Positions 1 through 6,593 of a DNA stretch of 13,078 nt are shown piece by piece. Below the pieces are notes generated by a model. The model did no database searches, was not told where the DNA came from, and worked only from the letters and a program-made list of their open reading frames with translations. Location of the stretch: positions 1 to 13,078 of the forward strand of contig BNUX01000084.1 in assembly GCA_025997675.1 (NCBI GenBank). The letters run 5' to 3'. The translations under genes were made by a program, and so were the position numbers. Numbering within the stretch: the stretch's first letter is position 1; each line of letters starts with the position of its first letter. The stretch comes from Spirochaetia bacterium. Its GTDB lineage: Bacteria; Spirochaetota; Spirochaetia; Treponematales; Breznakiellaceae.

Positions 1-25
1 TTCCATTCTAAGGAGGGAATACAAG

Positions 26-406
26 ATGAAGAAATGGCAATTTTTACTGACAGCCGCCCTGGCTCTCTTGCTGGGCGGGGCATTGGCCCTAACCGGGTGC
101 GACAATGGCACAACAAGTAACAGCGACCCCACCGGCACTACGGTACCCACCGGCACCACCGGCACCACCGAGGACACCGGTCCCACTGAGGAGGAAATGA
201 ACGCAGGGGACTTCGTTGACGGCGAGGAACCCACCAAGTTCACCGTCAGCAGCAAAGCGGAGTTTGAGACCGCCAAAGCCGCAATAGAAGAAACCGCCGG
301 CAACTATGTGCTCACTATCACCGGTACGGTAGATATTGGGGACATATACATAACCCCGGCGGCAAACACCGTCGTTTCCTTGCGGGGCGGCGGTACCTCC
401 ATCTAA
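26..406 (+). CDS. N-terminal half of a frameshifted surface lipoprotein
   Basis: This is the first 126 residues of a predicted exported lipoprotein. Seen: a lipoprotein signal peptide with basic N-terminus (MKKWQ), a hydrophobic core at about residues 6-22 and the lipobox LTGC with Cys25, followed by Asp-Asn. A Thr/Gly/Pro-rich low-complexity linker follows (about 28-52), then an acidic stretch and a segment that reads like the entry to a beta-helix domain (about 70-126). A strong Shine-Dalgarno AAGGAGGG at 10-17 lies 8 nt before the ATG. The frame ends at a TAA at 404-406, but the adjoining frame is open from 403 and continues with sensible protein to 951. The two parts therefore look like one gene of roughly 308 codons that has lost one base. 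Lipidation and surface location follow from the signal type. The function is unknown. Confidence is high that it is coding and moderate that the break is a true mutation rather than a sequence error. Confidence 0.75.
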   Translation: MKKWQFLLTAALALLLGGALALTGCDNGTTSNSDPTGTTVPTGTTGTTEDTGPTEEEMNAGDFVDGEEPTKFTVSSKAEFETAKAAIEETAGNYVLTITGTVDIGDIYITPAANTVVSLRGGGTSI

Positions 407-468
407 CGGGTAAGGCAATTTTATTCAACCTTGAAGAATCAGGCAGCAAGCTTATACTGCGGGATGCT

Positions 469-951
469 GTGCTTAAAGGGAACGTCGGCAACGAGTATCC
501 GCTGGTGTACGTGGGTGATTCGGCGGAGTTTGTTATGTACGACGGGACTATCACCGGCAATACCTACAGCAAAGAAGGTGAAGACTGCGCCGGCGGCGGG
601 GTGAATGTCGAGAACGGCACGTTCACCATGAAGGGTGGAACGATCAGCGGCAATACAGCCGACGCCGGCGGCGGGGTGTATGTCGAAGAGGGTACTTTCA
701 CCATGAGCGGCGGAACGATTAGCGGCAATACAGCAGCTATGGGCGGCGGGGTGGCTGTCATCGTCGGCGAAGACGGCGGCACGTTCACCAAAACAGGCGG
801 AACCATCCACGACAATGCGGCGGGCGGAGCCGGCTATGGTAATCAGGTGTTTGTGATGAGTGAAGACGGCGGGAAATACCGCGATGACAACGCCGGACCG
901 GAGGTAAAACTGGATAGCAACACCGACGATGGCTGGGTGGTGATGGAGTAG
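469..951 (+). CDS. C-terminal half of the frameshifted lipoprotein (Gly-rich beta-helix repeats)
   Basis: The frame is open from 403 without a stop and opens with residues LTGKAILFNLEESGSK, which fit directly after the GGGTSI that ends the upstream ORF. The GTG at 469 is only the first permitted start inside it and has no good ribosome binding site, so I read this as the rest of the upstream gene. The body contains 25-residue repeats of the form GGGVxVxxGTFTMxGGTISGNTA, at about 592-666 and 667-741, with a third, looser copy from 742. Such Gly/Thr repeats are typical of right-handed beta-helix or pectate-lyase-like surface proteins in spirochaetes (family knowledge). The last residues, KLDSNTDDGWVVME, look like a natural end, and an intrinsic terminator follows 46 nt downstream. 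Its binding partner or role cannot be told from sequence. Confidence 0.65.
   Translation: MLKGNVGNEYPLVYVGDSAEFVMYDGTITGNTYSKEGEDCAGGGVNVENGTFTMKGGTISGNTADAGGGVYVEEGTFTMSGGTISGNTAAMGGGVAVIVGEDGGTFTKTGGTIHDNAAGGAGYGNQVFVMSEDGGKYRDDNAGPEVKLDSNTDDGWVVME
592..822 (+). repeat. Tandem 75-bp coding repeats (about 3 units)
   Basis: Units start at 592, 667 and 742, each opening with GGCGGCGGGGTG. The first two are exactly 75 bp (25 residues). The third carries about four extra residues (IVGEDG) before GTFT and is more diverged (GGTIHDN in place of GGTISGN). A degenerate earlier unit (DGTITGNT) precedes the first. In-frame repeats of this size can change copy number by slippage or recombination without breaking the frame. 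Confidence 0.7.
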
Positions 952-997
952 GATTAGGGAGGAATGATAACCGCGAAGTAACAAAAGGTGATACCGG

Positions 998-1034
998 AGC
1001 CGGAGCGGGAACATCACCCGTTCCGGCTTTTTTT
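998..1034 (+). terminator. Intrinsic terminator after the lipoprotein gene
   Basis: A 12-bp stem (AGCCGGAGCGGG paired with CCCGTTCCGGCT, one G-T wobble) closes a 7-nt loop and runs straight into seven Ts. It isolates the lipoprotein transcript from the ilvN side. Confidence 0.9.
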
Positions 1035-1050
1035 GGTGGGGGGGCCCTCC

Positions 1051-1140
1051 GTTGACTTGCAAGAGCAAGTGGTCATGAAGCAGCATGTGGTGTCGGCCCT
1101 GGTGGAGGAGAAGTCGGGGCTGCGATATTCCAAGGGTTGA
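1051..1140 (+). pseudogene. Duplicated 5' fragment of ilvN
   Basis: Positions 1051-1106 match 1871-1926, the start of the intact ilvN, at 55 of 56 bases; the only difference is A at 1067 against C at 1887. From the ATG at 1075 it reads MKQHVVSALVEEKSGLRYSKG and stops at 1140. The matching part of intact ilvN reads MKQHVVSALVENRAGTLSR. Resemblance at codon level may extend to about 1123 (VEEKSG-L against VENRAGTL), after which the sequence is the toxin gene on the other strand. The Shine-Dalgarno of the intact copy (AGGAGG) is replaced here by CCCTCC, so the fragment is unlikely to be translated. It is a remnant left by whatever event placed the toxin-antitoxin pair here. Confidence 0.85.
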
Positions 1141-1507
1141 GCAAATTGAGGCCTTCAACTTTTTTGAAATCGTCAACATTTCTGGTAACAAGGGTAAAAC
1201 CTTCAATAAGGGCAGTCGCCGCAACTATCGCGTCAGGGAGTTTAATTTTACTCTTTTTTGCAAGGGCGATGGTATGCCGGACGACAATCTCACTGAGGGG
1301 ATGGATTACTGAGCTATCAATAAAATCCACCAGGATTTTTTCATTTTCCGGCGTATCGTTGAACCGCAGAACTTCCATTTGAGAAATAACCGATAGGTGC
1401 GGTGTGCCGTCGATAATTGCGGCCACCGCCTTCATTCCCGAAGCGGGGATTCGTTCCGCCAAATACCCAATGGTGACATCGGAATCTAAAAGGAAGCCTA
1501 GGCCCAT
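1073..1507 (-). CDS. VapC-like PIN-domain toxin with a chimeric C-terminal tail
   Basis: Predicted PIN-domain ribonuclease, the toxin of a type II toxin-antitoxin pair; in this family it acts on RNA in the cytoplasm and is silenced by the antitoxin. Seen: the N-terminal motif LLDSDVTIGYL with Asp8, Glu44 in SQMEVLRF, Asp91 in LPDAIVAATALI, and TRNVDDF (Asn109, Asp112), which together supply the usual acidic metal site. The protein is 144 residues. A normal end for this family would be near NPW (residues 123-125). The frame instead continues for about 17 residues (AAPTSPPPGPTPHAAS) encoded by the antisense strand of the duplicated ilvN fragment, ending at a TGA at 1073-1075 that overlaps the remnant's ATG. 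The ATG at 1505-1507 lies inside the antitoxin 3' end (10-nt overlap), implying translational coupling. The catalytic residues appear complete. Whether the extra tail is tolerated is unknown. Confidence 0.85.
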   Translation of the reverse strand: MGLGFLLDSDVTIGYLAERIPASGMKAVAAIIDGTPHLSVISQMEVLRFNDTPENEKILVDFIDSSVIHPLSEIVVRHTIALAKKSKIKLPDAIVAATALIEGFTLVTRNVDDFKKVEGLNLLNPWNIAAPTSPPPGPTPHAAS

Positions 1508-1722
1508 TCGTTCCGGCCTTCTTGCAGGGAATTTTGAAAGGCGTTGTATGCGCCATCGGAAAGCCGAAGCGCGCCGGCAAAACGTTCCGAGAGCTTTTTT
1601 TCGGCAGGAACCGGGCGCCGGGGGGTGTTATGCTTGAGATGGCCCACAAAATCAAGAATTTTTCCCAGGTAACCAGGCGGAAGCCCCTCAATTTCCTTCA
1701 AAAGCAATTCGGTTTCAGACAT
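1498..1722 (-). CDS. Antitoxin partner of the PIN toxin (DUF2281-like)
   Basis: This is a 74-residue acidic/helical protein directly upstream of, and overlapping, the PIN toxin gene, as expected for a cognate antitoxin. The N-terminal part, LLLKEIEGLPPGYLGKILDF followed by VGHLK, resembles the DUF2281 family of small antitoxin-like proteins (recognised by eye, moderate confidence). The C-terminal part, from about residue 40, is charged and probably wraps the toxin. The frame is open further upstream to 1827, but I chose the ATG at 1720-1722 because it has GAGG a few nucleotides before it, starts with the family-like MSETELLLKE, and lies just downstream of a candidate promoter. In such modules antitoxin and complex usually repress their own promoter. 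Confidence 0.75.
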   Translation of the reverse strand: MSETELLLKEIEGLPPGYLGKILDFVGHLKHNTPRRPVPAEKKLSERFAGALRLSDGAYNAFQNSLQEGRNEWA

Positions 1723-1740
1723 ATTTTCCTCACTTCCCTT

Positions 1741-1769
1741 AGAATACGTCAAAAATGAGCGTTTAGCAA
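1741..1769 (-). promoter_or_regulatory. Candidate promoter of the VapBC-like pair
   Basis: On the minus strand TTGCTA (1764-1769) and TATTCT (1741-1746) are separated by exactly 17 nt. Each matches the sigma-70 consensus at four of six positions. The start point would fall only about a dozen bases before the antitoxin ATG, with the GAGG box between. Assigned by eye only. Confidence 0.35.
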
Positions 1770-1821
1770 GGACAGCATGAGGTAAGCACAGAGGTGCCTC
1801 CATTTTGGTGACCGTGACCCC

Positions 1822-1850
1822 TTGCATATCCCCCCCATCCCTGCTAGACT
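1822..1850 (+). promoter_or_regulatory. ilvN: Candidate promoter of the ilvN-apbE operon
   Basis: TTGCAT (1822-1827) and TAGACT (1845-1850) are 17 nt apart, and the start point would fall about 10 nt before the AGGAGG box of ilvN. The matches are partial (three and four of six). It lies in the interval between the divergent toxin-antitoxin pair and ilvN. No T-box, leader peptide or long attenuator is evident between here and ilvN. Confidence 0.35.
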
Positions 1851-1864
1851 AACCCCGCTTTGTA

Positions 1865-1871
1865 TAGGAGG
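1865..1871 (+). promoter_or_regulatory. ilvN: Ribosome binding site that decides the ilvN start
   Basis: TAGGAGG lies 5 nt before a TTG at 1877 but 23 nt before the first in-frame ATG at 1895. Translation is therefore more likely to begin at the TTG, giving 172 residues; starting at the ATG would give 166. A GTG at 1889 is a weaker alternative. Confidence 0.55.
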
Positions 1872-1926
1872 TTGACTTGCAAGAGCACGTGGTCATGAAG
1901 CAGCATGTGGTGTCGGCCCTGGTGGA
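1871..1926 (+). repeat. Right copy of the 56-bp direct repeat (start of intact ilvN)
   Basis: Direct repeat of 1051-1106 with one mismatch. The two copies bracket the toxin-antitoxin cassette about 820 bp apart. The repeat begins right after the Shine-Dalgarno box and ends 32 bases into the coding sequence counted from the ATG at 1895. Confidence 0.9.
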
Positions 1927-2395
1927 AAACCGGGCGGGGACCCTGAGCCGGGTTTCCGGCCTCTTCAGCCGGCGGGGCTTTAATATTGACAGCCTCACCG
2001 TCGGGACGACCGAGGATGCCTCAATCTCCCGGATGACCATTGCGGTCACCGGCGACGACGCGGTACTTGAACAGATCATCAAACAACTCAGCAAACTGGT
2101 GGATGTGATTGCGGTGCGGGAATTGGAGCGTGAATCCTGCCTGCGCCGGGAAATCATGCTGGTAAAGGTCGGGGTTGACGAAAAGACCCGGCACGCGGTA
2201 CTGGAAGTTGCCGGTATCTTCCGTTCCCGGGTGGTCGACGTGAGTCCCACAACCATCACCGTTGAGGCCACCGGCGATACGAAAAAGCTCGACGGCCTCC
2301 TGCTCCTTTTACGCCCCTACGGCGTACTTGAACTTGCCCGCACCGGCCTTGTAGCCCTGGAGCGGAGCTCGTTAATACTAAGCATTAGTAATTAA
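1877..2395 (+). CDS. ilvN: Acetolactate synthase small (regulatory) subunit
   Basis: Regulatory subunit of acetohydroxyacid synthase. It binds the catalytic IlvB subunit, raises its activity and confers valine feedback inhibition (family knowledge). Seen: an N-terminal ACT domain (about residues 9-80) with the family signature HVVSALVENRAGTLSRVSGL and RRGFNIDSLTVG, then the C-terminal small-subunit domain (about 85-165) containing RREIMLVKV and GIFRSRVVDVSPTTITVE. The length of 172 residues (166 from the ATG) is normal. It is the first gene of the operon, yet its partner ilvB is about 7 kb downstream with five genes between; the two are usually adjacent. Its first 56 bases (with a few bases before the start) are duplicated at 1051. 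Product identity is secure; the start codon is less so. Confidence 0.95.
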   Translation: MQEHVVMKQHVVSALVENRAGTLSRVSGLFSRRGFNIDSLTVGTTEDASISRMTIAVTGDDAVLEQIIKQLSKLVDVIAVRELERESCLRREIMLVKVGVDEKTRHAVLEVAGIFRSRVVDVSPTTITVEATGDTKKLDGLLLLLRPYGVLELARTGLVALERSSLILSISN

Positions 2396-2449
2396 CCGGC
2401 AATTGCGCGGCCCTTCCTTTTTAGGAAAGCGCCGTAGGATAATTACCGG
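2396..2449 (+). other. Nested inverted repeats between ilvN and ilvC
   Basis: The interval begins right after the ilvN stop. CCGG pairs with CCGG (2396-2399/2446-2449), AATT with AATT (2401-2404/2441-2444), GCGC with GCGC (2405-2408/2429-2432), and TTCCT with AGGAA around a TTTT loop (2414-2427). There is no T-run, so it does not look like an intrinsic terminator. It might be an mRNA processing or stability element setting ilvN levels apart from the downstream genes. This is a weak inference. Confidence 0.35.
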
Positions 2450-2481
2450 ATTCTCAAGCGGCGAACTACGAGGAGGATAGT

Positions 2482-3480
2482 ATGGCTATTATGTTTTATG
2501 AAAAGGATTGCGATTTATCGGTTCTAAAGGGCAAAACCATTGCCATCATCGGCTACGGTTCCCAGGGCCACGCCCATGCCCTGAACGCCAAGGAATCGGG
2601 GATGAAGGTTATCGTGGGGCTCTACGAGGGGTCTGCTTCCTGGAAGCGGGCAACAGAAGCGGGGCTCTCAGTGAAGGTTGCCAAGGATGCGGCGGAGGCG
2701 GCGGATTTCATCATGATCCTTATCAATGATGAAAAACAGGCCAAGCTCTACCAGGAATCCATCAAGCCGGTGTTGAAACCCGGCAAGACCCTGGCCTTTG
2801 CCCACGGCTTCAACATCCACTTCGCTCAGATTATACCCCCGGCGGATATCAATGTGGTGATGATTGCCCCCAAGGGCCCGGGCCACACGGTGCGGGAACA
2901 GTACCAGGCCGGCGCCGGGGTACCCTGCCTTATTGCGGTGCACCAGGACGCCACCGGGGATGCCAAGCGGCTGGCCCTGGCCTATGCGGCGGCTATCGGT
3001 GGAGCCCGTGCCGGGGTACTGGAGACGACATTTGAGGAAGAAACTGAGACGGACCTGTTCGGGGAGCAGGCGGTGCTCTGCGGCGGGGTTTCCGCCCTGA
3101 TGAAGGCCGGGTTTGAGGTACTTGTCGAAGCGGGCTACCAGCCGGAAAGCGCCTACTTTGAGGTGATGCACGAGATGAAGCTTATCATCGACCTGGTGAA
3201 CCGCGGGGGGCTGTCCTTCATGCGCTTCTCCATTTCCGATACCGCCGAGTACGGCGACTATGTTACCGGGCCGAAGATCATCACACAGGATACAAAGAAC
3301 ACCATGCGGCAGGTGTTGAAGGACATTCAAACCGGGAAGTTTGCCCGTGAATGGATACTGGAAAACCAGGTGAACCGCCCTCACTTTAACCGGATGCGCC
3401 TTATTGAGGCGGCGCATCCCATTGAGAAGGTGGGCAAGGAGTTACGGTCAATGATGACCTGGCTCCAGCCGGCGAAATAG
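2482..3480 (+). CDS. ilvC: Ketol-acid reductoisomerase (class I)
   Basis: Converts acetolactate and acetohydroxybutyrate to the dihydroxy acids of valine and isoleucine synthesis, using Mg2+ and NAD(P)H, in the cytosol. Seen: the Rossmann motif [12 protein letters not shown] (Gly24, Gly26, Gly29), catalytic His108 in AHGFNIHF, Lys131 in APKGPGH, metal ligands Asp191 and Glu195 in [13 protein letters not shown], and the second acidic pair in [13 protein letters not shown]. At 332 residues it is a normal short-form class I enzyme. The cofactor loop reads [10 protein letters not shown]: Tyr48 stands where many NADPH enzymes have Arg, while Ser51 and Ser53 remain, so cofactor preference may differ. 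AGGAGG at 2471-2476, 5 nt before the ATG, fixes the start. The gene sits 86 nt after ilvN and 1 nt before leuA. Confidence 0.97.
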   Translation: MAIMFYEKDCDLSVLKGKTIAIIGYGSQGHAHALNAKESGMKVIVGLYEGSASWKRATEAGLSVKVAKDAAEAADFIMILINDEKQAKLYQESIKPVLKPGKTLAFAHGFNIHFAQIIPPADINVVMIAPKGPGHTVREQYQAGAGVPCLIAVHQDATGDAKRLALAYAAAIGGARAGVLETTFEEETETDLFGEQAVLCGGVSALMKAGFEVLVEAGYQPESAYFEVMHEMKLIIDLVNRGGLSFMRFSISDTAEYGDYVTGPKIITQDTKNTMRQVLKDIQTGKFAREWILENQVNRPHFNRMRLIEAAHPIEKVGKELRSMMTWLQPAK

Positions 3481-3481
3481 T

Positions 3482-5020
3482 ATGATGAGTAGTAATACTA
3501 AGCGGATTGTAAAGATATTTGACACCACCCTCCGTGACGGGGAGCAGTCCCCGGGGTGCAGCATGAACATTCAGGAGAAGCTGGAGGTGGCGCGGCGGCT
3601 GGAAAAGCTTGGTGTGGATATTATTGAGGCGGGGTTTCCTGCGTCCAGTCCCGGAGACCTTGAATCGGTAAAGTCCATCGCCGGTGTAGTCAAGGATTGT
3701 ACCGTGGCGGGGCTGTGCCGGGCCCTGGAAAAGGACATTGATGCAAGTCGGGAAGCGCTGACCCCTGCGGCGGACCCCCGTGTCCATATATTCCTGGCCA
3801 CCTCTCCTATTCACATGGAGTACAAGCTCAAGATGACAGCAAACCAGGTGTTGGAACAGGCGGTTGCTTCGGTGAAGTACGCCAAACGGTTCTGTTCCAA
3901 CATTGAGTTTTCCGCCGAGGACGCCTTCCGCAGTGATCCTGACTTTGTGTGCAAGGTCTTCGGCGCGGTGATTGCCGCCGGGGCTACCACGGTAAACTTC
4001 CCCGACACGGTGGGCTATGCCCTGCCGGATGAGTTTGGCTCCCGTGTCCGGTACATCAGGGAGCATACGCCGGGTATGGAAAAGGCGGATCTGTCGGTAC
4101 ACTGCCACAACGATCTGGGGCTTGCGGTTGCCAACAGTCTTGCGGCGATAGAAAACGGGGCGACCCAGGCGGAGTGTACTATTAACGGGATCGGCGAACG
4201 GGCGGGGAACGCCTCATTGGAGGAGATTGTCATGACCCTGCGGGTGCGCAAGGATTATGTCAACGCCGATACCCGGATAGACGCAACCCAGATATACACC
4301 GCCAGCCGCATGATAAGCCAGGTGACGGGGGTGAAGGTCCAGCCTAATAAGGCCATTGTGGGGGAGAACGCCTTTGCCCACGAGGCGGGGATACATCAAC
4401 ACGGGGTGATGGCGAACCGGGAGACCTACGAGATCATGACCCCGGAATCCATCGGCATTCCCAAGAACCGCATGGTGTTGGGCAAGCACTCGGGCCGTCA
4501 TGCCTTTGAGGACCGGATCAACGATTTGGGCTATACGGTGGACGCGGAAACCCTGGAAAGGGTCTTTGCGGAGTTCAAAGCCCTGGCGGATAAGAAAAAG
4601 GTGGTCAGTGACCGGGATATTGAAGCCCTGGTGATGGGGGTCTCCGTTGCGGTTCCGGAAACCTACAAGCTGGACCACTGGGCGATAAACACCGGGTCGG
4701 CCCTGGGCGCCACGGCAATCATAAAGCTGCTGCATAAGGGCGGGGACGCCCGCAAACAGGTTGCGGTGGGGGACGGGCCCGTGGACGCCATGTTCACGGC
4801 GATTAACGAAATTGTAGGGAGAAAGCCGGAACTGGAGCTCTACGAGATTGGGGCCATCACCGGCGGATCAAGCTCCCAGGGGGAGAGTATGGTGAAGATT
4901 GCCTGGGAGGGGCGGCACTGGAACGGCCGCGGGGTGAGTACCGACGTGCTGGAGTCTTCCATCAAGGCATACCTTTCGGCGATCAACGCCATGGAGTGGG
5001 ACCTTGCCGCACAACGTTGA
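3482..5020 (+). CDS. leuA: 2-isopropylmalate synthase
   Basis: First committed step of leucine synthesis: condenses acetyl-CoA with 2-ketoisovalerate. Seen: the catalytic TIM-barrel start FDTTLRDGEQSPG (Arg18, Asp19), the metal-binding HCHND with His207 and His209, and INGIGERAGNASLEE. A linker region follows, then a complete C-terminal regulatory domain (about 385-512) with ELYEIGAITGGSSSQGES, where leucine binds in characterised relatives. At 512 residues it is full length. The ATG at 3482 (a second ATG follows at 3485) starts one base after the ilvC stop without a clear Shine-Dalgarno, so translation is probably coupled to ilvC. Its last 17 bases overlap the next gene. The paralogue next door (5004-6593) is citramalate synthase; this copy has the motifs and two-domain layout of LeuA itself. 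Confidence 0.95.
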   Translation: MMSSNTKRIVKIFDTTLRDGEQSPGCSMNIQEKLEVARRLEKLGVDIIEAGFPASSPGDLESVKSIAGVVKDCTVAGLCRALEKDIDASREALTPAADPRVHIFLATSPIHMEYKLKMTANQVLEQAVASVKYAKRFCSNIEFSAEDAFRSDPDFVCKVFGAVIAAGATTVNFPDTVGYALPDEFGSRVRYIREHTPGMEKADLSVHCHNDLGLAVANSLAAIENGATQAECTINGIGERAGNASLEEIVMTLRVRKDYVNADTRIDATQIYTASRMISQVTGVKVQPNKAIVGENAFAHEAGIHQHGVMANRETYEIMTPESIGIPKNRMVLGKHSGRHAFEDRINDLGYTVDAETLERVFAEFKALADKKKVVSDRDIEALVMGVSVAVPETYKLDHWAINTGSALGATAIIKLLHKGGDARKQVAVGDGPVDAMFTAINEIVGRKPELELYEIGAITGGSSSQGESMVKIAWEGRHWNGRGVSTDVLESSIKAYLSAINAMEWDLAAQR

Positions 5021-6593
5021 AATATTCGATTCCACCCTCAGGGACGGCGCCCAGGGGGAGGGTATTAGTTTTTCTGTGCAGGATAAACTTGCGGTGGTCC
5101 GGGCTTTGGACGAACTGGGGGTGTCCTGGATAGAGGCGGGGAACCCCGGGAGTAATCCCAAGGATATGGAGTTCTTCCGCCTCGCAGGAAAGCTGCGCCT
5201 TGCAAACGCAACGCTCTGCGCCTTTGGTCCCACCCGGAAGAAGGGCGCAACGCTTGAAGATGATCCTCAACTGCAAAGCCTCCTGGCCGCCAATACCACT
5301 GCGGTGGCTATCTTCGGCAAAAGCTGGGACCTCCATGTTACGGAGGTACTCCGTGTCAGCCTGGAGGAGAACATCGCCATGATCGCCGAGACGGTGACAT
5401 TTTTGAAAGGCCGGGGCAAGACGCTCGTCTATGACGCCGAACACTTCTTTGACGGCTGGCTGGCCAATCCGTCCTACGCGCTTTCCACGGTGAAGGCGGC
5501 CCTTGATGCCGGGGCGGATCGTATCGTCCTCTGTGACACCAATGGCGGTTCCTTCCCCAACACTATTGCTGAGGGGGTAGAGGCGGTGCTGGCCCTGGCA
5601 GCAGGTCAATCTGCCATCATCGGTATCCACGCCCATGACGATTCGGGGTTTGCCGCCGCCAATACGGTGGTGGCGGTGAAGGCGGGCGCACGGCATATCC
5701 AGGGAACCCTGGTGGGCTTCGGGGAACGCTGCGGGAACACGAGCCTTGCGGCGGTGATCCCCAGTATAGAAATCAAGCTGGGCCTCCCCTGTCTTCCCGC
5801 CGGGAAACTGGAATTGCTCTACGATATGACCCGCAGGGTAGCGGAGATAGCCAATGTTCCGGTGCCCGACAATTTGCCCTACGTGGGGGCCCATGCCTTT
5901 TCCCACAAGGCGGGGATGCACGCCGACGCCATCATCAAGATACATAAATCCTTTGAGCACATCGATCCTGCGCTGGTGGGGAACGACCGCAACTTTCTGA
6001 TGAGCGAGGTTGGTGGGCGCTCCGCCATTGCCGAACGGGTTAAGAAGCTGGACCCGTCTATTACCCGGGATCATCCGGTAACCGCGGCGCTGGCACAAAA
6101 GCTGAAAACCCTGGAGGCCCAGGGCTGGCAGTTTGAGGGGGCAGACGGCAGCTTTGAACTACTGGTACGCCGTGAACTTGGTAGGCACAAACCCTTCTTC
6201 CACATAGACGCGTACCGGGTGGTGAGCGAACACCCCACCGGGGAGACCCTGGCCTGTTCCCACGCCTGGGTCAAGGTCCTGGTGGACGGCCAGCACGAAA
6301 TCGCCGCCGCCGAGGGGGAGGGGCCGGTGAACGCTATGGACGGCGCCCTCCGCCGCGCCCTGGCCCGGTTCTTCCCGGAGTTAGTAAAGGTGCGCCTTTC
6401 GGACTACAAGGTCCGGGTGATCGACGGCATTGAGGCTACGGCGGCAAAGGTGCGGGTACTCATTGAATCAACCGACGGGATCAATGTATGGACCACCGTG
6501 GGGGTTTCGGCGGACATCATCGACGCAAGCCGTGCGGCGCTGGTGGATTCTATCGAGTATAAATTGATTGGCGATATGGAGAACAATACATGA
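5004..6593 (+). CDS. cimA: (R)-citramalate synthase
   Basis: Condenses acetyl-CoA with pyruvate to citramalate, opening the threonine-independent route to 2-ketobutyrate and isoleucine. Seen: [14 protein letters not shown] (Arg13, Asp14), [15 protein letters not shown] typical of the citramalate synthase family rather than LeuA, metal-binding HAHDD with His209 and His211, [11 protein letters not shown], and a C-terminal regulatory-type domain with [14 protein letters not shown]. At 529 residues it matches the longer bacterial CimA form. The start is TTG at 5004, inside the leuA 3' end, with GGAG at 4993-4996 seven bases upstream; no in-frame ATG fits. The stop overlaps the leuB ATG as ATGA. 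No threonine deaminase gene lies in the window, which fits use of this pathway. In characterised relatives it is inhibited by isoleucine; that is family knowledge only. Confidence 0.92.
   Translation: MPHNVEIFDSTLRDGAQGEGISFSVQDKLAVVRALDELGVSWIEAGNPGSNPKDMEFFRLAGKLRLANATLCAFGPTRKKGATLEDDPQLQSLLAANTTAVAIFGKSWDLHVTEVLRVSLEENIAMIAETVTFLKGRGKTLVYDAEHFFDGWLANPSYALSTVKAALDAGADRIVLCDTNGGSFPNTIAEGVEAVLALAAGQSAIIGIHAHDDSGFAAANTVVAVKAGARHIQGTLVGFGERCGNTSLAAVIPSIEIKLGLPCLPAGKLELLYDMTRRVAEIANVPVPDNLPYVGAHAFSHKAGMHADAIIKIHKSFEHIDPALVGNDRNFLMSEVGGRSAIAERVKKLDPSITRDHPVTAALAQKLKTLEAQGWQFEGADGSFELLVRRELGRHKPFFHIDAYRVVSEHPTGETLACSHAWVKVLVDGQHEIAAAEGEGPVNAMDGALRRALARFFPELVKVRLSDYKVRVIDGIEATAAKVRVLIESTDGINVWTTVGVSADIIDASRAALVDSIEYKLIGDMENNT

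Noticed and set aside
395..410. Programmed -1 frameshift in the lipoprotein gene.
   Set aside because: No slippery heptamer, downstream pseudoknot or stimulatory sequence is visible at the junction.
964..981. Five-codon ORF (MITAK) behind AGGGAGGA after the lipoprotein gene.
   Set aside because: The Shine-Dalgarno is only about one base from the ATG, and there is no sign of selection; it lies in a terminator leader.
1723..1827. Upstream extension of the antitoxin frame to 1827 (109 residues).
   Set aside because: The ATG at 1722 has the ribosome binding site and the family-like start, and the extra residues do not resemble the domain.
1770..1876. Possible T-box, leader peptide or attenuator before ilvN.
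   Set aside because: No specifier loop, T-box core, run of Leu/Ile/Val codons or terminator hairpin with T-run was found.
2373..3503. Shared 11-mer TAATACTAAGC at the end of ilvN and the start of leuA.
   Set aside because: A repeat of this length is expected by chance in 13 kb.
4983..6098. Long minus-strand open frame opposite cimA.
   Set aside because: It is antisense to a clearly conserved enzyme. GC-rich third positions keep such frames open, and it shows no domain or ribosome binding site.
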